From: Gammaproteobacteria bacterium
GTDB taxonomy: Bacteria > Pseudomonadota > Gammaproteobacteria > Chromatiales > Chromatiaceae
DNA: 5,000 nucleotides
Reading direction: 5' to 3'
Assembly: GCA_030621975.1 (NCBI GenBank)
Contig: JAUXGQ010000199.1
Span: 1-5,000, forward strand
Shown here: positions 1 to 3,977 of the stretch, one piece after another
Layout: every line of letters starts with the position of its first letter
How positions within the stretch are numbered: the first letter of the stretch is position 1
Program-made: the position numbers and the translations under genes
Notes under the pieces: generated by a model
What the model was told of the DNA's origin: nothing
Databases searched by the model: none
The model's input: only the letters and a program-made list of their open reading frames with translations

Positions 1-787
1 CACGGAACTGGAACTCTTCGCGATCAGCCCGACCCTGACCTACCGCGTCAACCCATACCTCAGCATCGCGGGCGGCGCGGACTACTATAATGCGAGAAAC
101 GTAAGACTAAATTCACAACTGGTTGAAATCGACGGCGATGGCGACGCAACGGGTTGGAATCTGGGGCTGATGTACCGAGGCGGGGATTGGAGCTTAGGCC
201 TTAGCTATCACTCCGACGTCACAATCAAGGTCAAGGGCGATTTTAAGCTAGCTTCGAACCCGAAGATACCCGCGAAGGCCGATCTGGATCTTCCCTGGCG
301 CCTGCAGACCGGCGTCCGCTGGAAGGCCACGGACAAGCTGGCCGTGGAGTTGGGATTTGCTCGGACCGGCTGGTCCAAATTCAACCAGATAATAGTCAAG
401 ACTCGATCCGGGGGAATACCACTGTCCACCGCCACCCACGACTGGCGCGACGCCAACGGCTACCGTTTGGGCGCAAGCTTTCAGCTCACACCCAGTACCC
501 AGTTACGTTTCGGTTATTCCTACGACAACACGCCTCAGAAGGATGAGCACTTCAGCGCCCGAATCCCCGATAACGACCGGCACCTGTTCGGTATCGGGGC
601 AGAGCAGGCTCTAGGTGATGGCTGGGGCATCGAGGCTGGTTACATGTATGTGCACTTCGAGAACAATAACTTTTCCAGTAACACGCCGCTCACCAGCAGG
701 GATCCGAACGGGACTAATGCCTTTAACGGCAAATACAAATCCCATGTCCACCTGTTCGGTCTCGGCGTCAGCAAGGTATTCATGTAG
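1..787 (+). CDS. FadL/OmpP1 family outer-membrane transport protein, C-terminal part (5' end off window)
   Basis: This is the last ~261 residues of a FadL/OmpP1/TodX-type outer-membrane beta-barrel, a family that takes up long-chain fatty acids or other hydrophobic compounds. The reading frame is open from base 2; the ATG at 170 is internal, because family-like sequence precedes it (SPTLTYRVNPYLSIAGGADY, then GDGDATGWNLGLMYR). Alternating barrel strands such as WSLGLSYHSDVTIKVKGDF, LQTGVRWKATDKLAVELGFA and LRFGYSYDNTP, the phrase IPDNDRHLFGIGAEQALGDG and the closing HLFGLGVSKVF are typical of the family. Full-length members run roughly 400-450 residues, so about 40% is missing, including the signal peptide and the N-terminal hatch. 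The protein ends in Phe-Met rather than the usual terminal aromatic residue. It converges on the CBS gene, and no operon partner is visible. The substrate cannot be told from sequence. Confidence 0.9.
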   Translation, partial: TELELFAISPTLTYRVNPYLSIAGGADYYNARNVRLNSQLVEIDGDGDATGWNLGLMYRGGDWSLGLSYHSDVTIKVKGDFKLASNPKIPAKADLDLPWRLQTGVRWKATDKLAVELGFARTGWSKFNQIIVKTRSGGIPLSTATHDWRDANGYRLGASFQLTPSTQLRFGYSYDNTPQKDEHFSARIPDNDRHLFGIGAEQALGDGWGIEAGYMYVHFENNNFSSNTPLTSRDPNGTNAFNGKYKSHVHLFGLGVSKVFM

Positions 788-798
788 CTTATCAGCAT

Positions 799-829
799 CC
801 GGAAACGCCCCTCCCTGGGACATTTCCGG
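799..829. terminator. weak hairpin in the convergent gap, possible terminator
   Basis: CCGGAAA (799-805) is complementary to TTTCCGG (823-829), with a 17-base loop, 11 bases after the fadL-like stop codon. There is no T-tract on either side, so it is at best a weak or factor-assisted terminator. The rest of the 788-914 gap holds only the CTCTGTG pair listed separately. Confidence 0.25.
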
Positions 830-884
830 TACGAAGTGTAAGCACCGCCGCTCCGATGTCAGAAACCCACTTTAATTCAAACGG

Positions 885-900
885 CTCTGTGCCCTCTGTG
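885..900. repeat. CTCTGTG heptamer pair with 9-base period
   Basis: CTCTGTG occurs at 885-891 and again at 894-900, followed by GTGAAAAATC. On the minus strand it reads TTCACCACAGAG GG CACAGAG. It lies 14 bases beyond the last base of the CBS stop codon. From memory, ACCACAGAG/CACAGAG strings are a widespread intergenic repeat type in environmental bacteria. Two copies alone prove little, but the 9-base spacing equals that of the ACAGGAT arrays at 3646-3917. Confidence 0.5.
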
Positions 901-914
901 GTGAAAAATCCGGG

Positions 915-1412
915 CTAAAGATCGCGGACCACCTGCAACATATCCAGAGCCGTAACAATCCCCGTTAGTTTCTGTCCGCTGGTCACGAAGACCCGGTGAA
1001 TGCGCCCTTTTATCATGGTATCGGCCACTTCCTGTATGCTGGTGTTCTCCCCTACCGAATAAATCATAGGTGTCATGATATCCCGCACCCGGACCGAAGA
1101 CTCCAGTTCTAGATGGAACTTGGAGACTTCCTCACGACCTATCTTGTACTCGAGAGAGTAGAGATAATACTCATGGGGGTCGTGGGAGGCTGCGCGGGTA
1201 TTGGGCATATTGTCATGCCGGACGATATCCGTCAGGGACACGACCCCTATCAACTCCCCCGTCTCTGCCGTGACCGGTGCACCCGATATGTTGTTCCCCA
1301 CAAGAAACTCGGTCAGTTTCTCGATCGGCCAGTCTCCATTAACCCCAAGAACCTCGCTTTGCATCACATCGCATACTGTTAAATTCCTTGCCTCGTCCCC
1401 TGGTTTAATCAT
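915..1412 (-). CDS. tandem CBS-domain protein
   Basis: This 165-residue protein consists of two CBS domains. The first (about 10-65) starts with LTVCDVMQSEVLGV and contains NISGAPV and ELIGVVSLTDIV. The second (about 108-163) has VRDIMTPMIYSV, GRIHRVFV and KLTGIVTALDML. A 40-residue insert between them carries DPHEYYLYSLEYKIG. CBS pairs usually form a Bateman module that binds adenine nucleotides or similar ligands and regulates a partner; there is no fused catalytic or transport domain here, so it is a stand-alone sensor or regulator, probably cytosolic. The start is supported by GAGG (complement of 1421-1424) eight bases upstream of ATG. It lies 55 bases behind galU on the same strand and is probably co-transcribed with it. 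The ligand and partner are unknown. Confidence 0.9.
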   Translation of the reverse strand: MIKPGDEARNLTVCDVMQSEVLGVNGDWPIEKLTEFLVGNNISGAPVTAETGELIGVVSLTDIVRHDNMPNTRAASHDPHEYYLYSLEYKIGREEVSKFHLELESSVRVRDIMTPMIYSVGENTSIQEVADTMIKGRIHRVFVTSGQKLTGIVTALDMLQVVRDL

Positions 1413-1467
1413 GAATCTAACCTCGATCGAAAATTCGCATTGAAAGGACTCAGGAAAACACGGCCCG

Positions 1468-2361
1468 TTATTCCGAGAACAGTTCCGTGGGATTCAGCGC
1501 CTGAAGGTAGGCCAGAAACGGCTCCTTGAGTTGCGGATGCGCCAAAGCGTATTCAACCGTCGCCTGCAGATAACCCAGCTTGGTGCCACAATCATAGCGC
1601 TTTCCGGCAAACCGATAAGCAATAACCGTCTCTTCTTTCAGCAGACCGGCGATGGCATCGGTAAGTTGAATCTCTCCCCCCGCGCCTTTCACGGTGTTCT
1701 CGATCATGGGGAAGATCCGCGGCGTAAACACGTAACGCCCGACAACCGCCAGGTTTGATGGTGCCTCTTCCGGGGCGGGCTTCTCAACGATGGATTTGAC
1801 CCTCAAGGTGCCATCTTCGGCCGCTTCCACCTCCACGATACCATACTTGCCGGTATCCTCTTTCGGGACTTCCATTACGCTGATGATGCTGCACTGGCAC
1901 TGTTCGAACAGTGCTGTCATCTGCGCCACACAGCCCGGTCCGTCAGACTTGATCAGGTCGTCGGCAAGAATCACGGCGAAGGGTTCATCCTCTACGACCG
2001 GCTTTGCGCAAAGTACGGCATGCCCCAGTCCGAGCGCCTCCGCCTGCCTGAGGTAAACACAACTGACACTGGAAGGGGGTATGTTATGGACCATCTGAAG
2101 CAACTCGGTTTTCCCGGCGGCCGCCAGTTCCGACTCGAGTTCATAAGCCTTGTCGAAATGATCCGGAATCGAAAGCTTGTTGCGCCCGGTCACGAAGACC
2201 ATGGAGGTGATACCTGCTGCCCCCGCCTCCTCTACGGCATACTGAATGAGAGGCTTGTCCACCACAGGCAGCATCTCTTTGGGGCTGGCCTTGGTTGCGG
2301 GCAGAAATCTCGTTCCTCTTCCGGCTACGGGAAATACCGCTTTTTTGATCTTATGCTTCAT
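1468..2361 (-). CDS. galU: UTP--glucose-1-phosphate uridylyltransferase (GalU)
   Basis: GalU makes UDP-glucose and pyrophosphate from UTP and glucose-1-phosphate in the cytosol, feeding LPS, capsule, glycogen-like and osmoprotectant glucan synthesis. The 297-residue product (E. coli GalU is 302) has the nucleotide-binding start AVFPVAGRGTRFLPATKASP (residues 8-27) and KEMLPVVDKPLIQY right after it. It also has VTGRNK and DHFD (58-70), QAEALGLGHAV (106-116), ILADDLI (131-137), GKYGIVE, VEKPAPEEAPSNLAVVGRYV (192-211), GAGGEIQLTDAIA (226-238) and RYDCGTKLGYLQA (255-267). I chose ATG at 2361 (MKHKIKKAVF), with GGA eight bases upstream. In-frame ATGs at 2370 and 2415 are less likely: family homology starts at KKAVFP, and 2415 lies inside the upstream terminator hairpin. 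No key residue appears lost. Confidence 0.96.
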   Translation of the reverse strand: MKHKIKKAVFPVAGRGTRFLPATKASPKEMLPVVDKPLIQYAVEEAGAAGITSMVFVTGRNKLSIPDHFDKAYELESELAAAGKTELLQMVHNIPPSSVSCVYLRQAEALGLGHAVLCAKPVVEDEPFAVILADDLIKSDGPGCVAQMTALFEQCQCSIISVMEVPKEDTGKYGIVEVEAAEDGTLRVKSIVEKPAPEEAPSNLAVVGRYVFTPRIFPMIENTVKGAGGEIQLTDAIAGLLKEETVIAYRFAGKRYDCGTKLGYLQATVEYALAHPQLKEPFLAYLQALNPTELFSE

Positions 2362-2389
2362 CGCCGCCATCCAGGAATCTGTTCGTCGG

Positions 2390-2423
2390 AAAAAAAAAGC
2401 GGGGCCCGAAGGCACCCGCTTTT
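2390..2423 (-). terminator. strong intrinsic terminator after the comEA-like gene
   Basis: Read on the minus strand, AAAAGCGGG (complement of 2415-2423) and GCC pair with GGC and CCCGCTTTT (complement of 2395-2403), with one bulged T (complement of 2414). The stem is closed by a TTCG tetraloop in C(UUCG)G context, an exceptionally stable loop. The descending arm runs into nine consecutive Ts (complement of 2390-2398). It begins 22 bases after the comEA-like stop codon and ends 28 bases before the galU ATG. The A-rich side gives a shorter T-run (TTTTCTTT) on the plus strand, so weak bidirectional activity is possible. Confidence 0.88.
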
Positions 2424-2445
2424 CTTTACGTACCTATCAACTCAT

Positions 2446-2730
2446 TTACTTAGAGGCATTGGACGCCGTTTTCGTTGTCAGATTACTTCTGTTCTTGTCA
2501 ACAATCCCGGGGCCAATACCATCGACCAGGGTAAGCTCGTCTACGGACTTGAACGGACCGTGTTGGCTACGGTAGGCAACAATGGCTGATGCCTTCTTCA
2601 TGCCCACCCCGTTGATTGCCGTAGCGAGCGTCTCAGCGTCCGCAGTATTGATATCCACTCCTGCCCCAAGCGCAAGAGCCGGACCGAATACAAGTGCAAG
2701 TATCAGTGCAATCCTTCGCAGACTAACCAT
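2446..2730 (-). CDS. ComEA-family helix-hairpin-helix protein, secreted
   Basis: This 94-residue protein has an N-terminal signal peptide: basic MVSLRR, then hydrophobic IALILALVFGPALAL, with probable cleavage near residue 22-24. One ComEA-type double helix-hairpin-helix domain follows: VDINTADAETLATAINGVG (about 25-43), KKASAIVAYR, the linker HGPFKSVDEL, and the second hairpin VDGIGPGIVDKN. ComEA-family HhH domains bind double-stranded DNA without sequence specificity. In competent bacteria, ComEA holds incoming DNA in the periplasm. Proteobacterial single-domain versions like this are often annotated ComEA, but their role in transformation is proven in only a few species. The start is fixed by AAGGAG (complement of 2739-2744) eight bases before ATG. 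The gene lies 100 bases behind pyrF and ends in a strong terminator. Confidence 0.9.
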   Translation of the reverse strand: MVSLRRIALILALVFGPALALGAGVDINTADAETLATAINGVGMKKASAIVAYRSQHGPFKSVDELTLVDGIGPGIVDKNRSNLTTKTASNASK

Positions 2731-2780
2731 GTCTATTTCTCCTTTTCAGCGTTCCATGTCGATTTTCCGGTTCGAAACCC

Positions 2781-2807
2781 GTGCGCATCATCCCTTATGA
2801 TGCGCAC
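2781..2807. other. perfect 11-bp stem-loop between pyrF and the comEA-like gene
   Basis: GTGCGCATCAT (2781-2791) is perfectly complementary to ATGATGCGCAC (2797-2807), with the five-base loop CCCTT. On the minus strand it starts 23 bases after the pyrF stop codon. Only three Ts follow (GGGTTTCG), so it is not a standard intrinsic terminator. It could be a processing or 3'-end stability element, a partial attenuator ahead of the comEA-like gene, or a repetitive extragenic palindrome. Confidence 0.7.
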
Positions 2808-2823
2808 ATAACAGGGTAAATTT

Positions 2824-2848
2824 AACCGTGTCAACTGTCAACCGTGTC
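2824..2848. repeat. 9-bp direct repeat across the pyrF stop codon
   Basis: AACCGTGTC occurs at 2824-2832 and 2840-2848, 16 bases apart, spanning the pyrF stop. It looks like a micro-duplication that set the present C-terminus (LDTVDS). No function is implied. Confidence 0.45.
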
Positions 2849-3553
2849 TAAGACAAGCTCCGCCCTGATCCGCTCCAACGCCTGCAGCGGATCCGGCGCC
2901 GCGGTAACCGGCCGCCCGACGACCAGGAAATTTGAACCTGCCTGAATAGCTTCACCCGGGGTCATTACCCGTTTCTGATCGCCCTTGGCGGCGTCTCTTG
3001 GGCGCACACCGGGGGTAACCAGAAGAAAGCCTTCCCTGCAATCCGCGCGCAGCATGCGAGCCTCCCTCGGCGAACACACGACACCGTCCATACCCGAATC
3101 TTCCGCCAGTCCTGCGAGTCGACGAACATTGTCCGCCGGTGTCCCGGCAAATCCGATCTCTCCGAGATCCCCCTCACCAAGGCTTGTCAATACCGTCACC
3201 GCCACCAGTAAAGGGCGATGTTGGGAGCGATCCAGGCGCTCCCTCGCTGTCTGCATCATCTTCCGGCCGCCCGAGGCATGGACGTTGAGCATCCACACCC
3301 CCAGGTCGGCTGCGGCTTCACAGGCCGCAGCCACCGTATTGGGAATGTCGTGAAATTTGAGATCCAGGAAGACGTCAAATCCCTTATCGCTGAGTCTTTC
3401 CACCAACTCAGGTCCCGCCCGGGTAAAAATTTCCTTACCGACTTTCAGACGACACAAGCCTGGGTCCAGGCGCTCTACCAACTCTAGGGCGGGGCCGGCA
3501 GATGGAAAGTCCAGTGCAACTATGATTCGTGGATCTGGTTCCGTAGAGCGCAT
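2831..3553 (-). CDS. pyrF: orotidine 5'-phosphate decarboxylase (PyrF)
   Basis: PyrF catalyses the last step of de novo pyrimidine synthesis, OMP to UMP plus CO2, as a cytosolic TIM-barrel dimer. The 240-residue product (E. coli 245) opens with PRIIVALDFP, including the substrate-contacting Asp15. It has LKVGKE (Lys37) and the signature FLDLKFHDIPNTV with the catalytic Asp64-Lys66-Asp69 set, then LNVHASGG, VTVLTS (Thr123), the phosphate-binding region LLVTPGVRP (Arg184), GDQKRV (Gln193) and FLVVGRPVT (Arg214). All expected active-site residues are present. ATG at 3553 is the only plausible start, since an in-frame TAG lies 27 bases upstream; no good Shine-Dalgarno is visible before it. In many gammaproteobacteria pyrF follows lapB. 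Here it is preceded by a 424-base repeat-bearing gap and fliK, so its promoter must lie in that gap or beyond. I could not identify one with confidence. Confidence 0.96.
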   Translation of the reverse strand: MRSTEPDPRIIVALDFPSAGPALELVERLDPGLCRLKVGKEIFTRAGPELVERLSDKGFDVFLDLKFHDIPNTVAAACEAAADLGVWMLNVHASGGRKMMQTARERLDRSQHRPLLVAVTVLTSLGEGDLGEIGFAGTPADNVRRLAGLAEDSGMDGVVCSPREARMLRADCREGFLLVTPGVRPRDAAKGDQKRVMTPGEAIQAGSNFLVVGRPVTAAPDPLQALERIRAELVLDTVDS

Positions 3554-3581
3554 GGATAAACCCGGGCCGAGGTGGATCTAG

Positions 3582-3624
3582 TGTCCGGTCTTCCGGAGTT
3601 AGAGCGGACTTCTGAGACAGGACA
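3582..3624. repeat. imperfect 10-bp inverted repeat upstream of pyrF, possible IS-end footprint
   Basis: TGTCCGGTCT (3582-3591) and AGACAGGACA (3615-3624) are inverted copies matching at 9 of 10 positions, 23 bases apart. Inside lies a smaller TCCG/CGGA pair. Both outer ends start TGTCC, as some insertion-sequence termini do, but no transposase fragment is present. It could equally be a hairpin or protein-binding site in the pyrF leader, whose start codon is 29 bases away. Confidence 0.35.
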
Positions 3625-3645
3625 TAGCCATGATACCCGGACTAG

Positions 3646-3680
3646 ACAGGATTAACAGGATTTCACAGGATTGACAGGAT
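3646..3680 (+). repeat. left array: four ACAGGAT heptamers, 9/10/9 spacing
   Basis: ACAGGAT starts at 3646, 3655, 3665 and 3674, separated by TA, TTC and TG. All four copies are exact. The array ends 15 bases before the first recognisable codon of the GxxExxY remnant. From memory, tandem ACAGGAT/ATCCTGT strings recur in intergenic DNA of many environmental proteobacteria. A near-copy, ACAGGAC (3617-3623), belongs to the inverted repeat just upstream. Confidence 0.9.
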
Positions 3681-3695
3681 CGTGAAATGTGACCT

Positions 3696-3881
3696 CTGGA
3701 CGCCGATCCTACCGAAAAGATCACCAGGTGCGCTCATAATGTACACAATACGGTGGACGCCCTTACCGGATAGCATGTAGTCCAATTGGTCAACTACCTG
3801 GCGACAACGGGCATCGAGACCAGGGTGCTCATCAACTTCGGCAAGCGTGTAACCGTGCGTAGAGTGCTCAGAATCTACCGA
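3696..3881 (+). pseudogene. remnant of a GxxExxY-family (PDDEXK_3 nuclease-like) gene
   Basis: One plus-strand frame reads LDADPTEKITRCAHNVHNT, then VDALTG-stop-H, then VVQLVNYLATTGIE and TRVLINFGKRVTVRRVLR. The first part matches the family N-terminus (xLTEKIIGCAxKVHNTLG). The second matches its C-terminus (AVxxLxxEHxxQLxNYLxATGxExGLLINFG...KRxxR). About 55-60 central residues, including the GxxExxY motif and the predicted PD-(D/E)xK catalytic residues, are missing, and the two ends are joined in frame near 3750. The TAG at 3771 stands where the family has Glu (GAG to TAG). CTG at 3696 stands where an ATG would be expected, with TGA two codons before it. The gene is therefore dead. It opposes all its neighbours and fills the space between the inverted arrays. 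The family assignment is from memory of the conserved motifs. Confidence 0.7.
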
Positions 3882-3882
3882 G

Positions 3883-3917
3883 ATCCTGTAAATCCTGTAA
3901 CATCCTGTTCATCCTGT
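3883..3917 (-). repeat. right array: four inverted ATCCTGT heptamers, 9/10/9 spacing
   Basis: ATCCTGT starts at 3883, 3892, 3902 and 3911, separated by AA, AAC and TC. All copies are exact. It is the inverted counterpart of the left array, with the same 9, 10, 9 spacing, while the spacer bases differ. In the remnant gene's frame it is translated as DPVNPVTSCSSC, directly continuing the GxxExxY C-terminus. Confidence 0.9.
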
Positions 3918-3925
3918 CATTTCTT

Positions 3926-3949
3926 GGGCGCGAAGGACGATCTGCGCCC
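3926..3949. terminator. GC-rich hairpin downstream of fliK, weak terminator candidate
   Basis: GGGCGC (3926-3931) pairs with GCGCCC (3944-3949) across a 12-base loop. An alternative pairing, CGAAGG (3931-3936) with CCTTCG (3948-3953), competes with it. It lies 28 bases beyond the fliK stop codon, but AAGAAATG rather than a T-tract follows on the minus strand, so intrinsic termination would be poor. Confidence 0.25.
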
Positions 3950-3977
3950 CTTCGAAGGTCCCCCGTCCACGCCAGAT

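Larger units (their letters stand above)
3646..3917. mobile_element. candidate MITE-like unit: inverted heptamer arrays around a deleted GxxExxY gene
   Basis: Two inverted four-heptamer arrays (3646-3680 and 3883-3917) bound a 202-base core that consists almost entirely of a decayed GxxExxY coding sequence. Inverted ends plus an internally deleted gene are the classic layout of a non-autonomous derivative. No clear target-site duplication is visible beside the arrays, and GxxExxY proteins are not established transposases, so mobility is an inference. An alternative is that the arrays are ordinary repeats into which, or beside which, a GxxExxY gene once sat. The unit sits between fliK and pyrF. 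Confidence 0.4.

Noticed and set aside
2362..2415. Longer GalU starting at the ATG at 2415
   Set aside because: The extra 18 residues have no family match, and the start codon lies inside the terminator stem.
2020..2589. 189-residue plus-strand open frame
   Set aside because: It lies antisense to galU and the comEA-like gene and crosses the terminator between them. Its composition looks like a reading shadow and I recognise no motif.
2769..2780. GGTTCGAAACCC resembling a tRNA T-arm
   Set aside because: No acceptor, D- or anticodon stem can be drawn around it on either strand; the neighbouring hairpin is an 11-bp palindrome.
2965..3487. Several open frames on both strands within pyrF
   Set aside because: pyrF accounts for the whole interval with all catalytic motifs; the others are GC-rich shadow frames.
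3646..3917. CRISPR array
   Set aside because: Units are 7 bases with 2-3 base spacers and the two blocks are in opposite orientation. There are no CRISPR-sized repeats or spacers and no cas gene.
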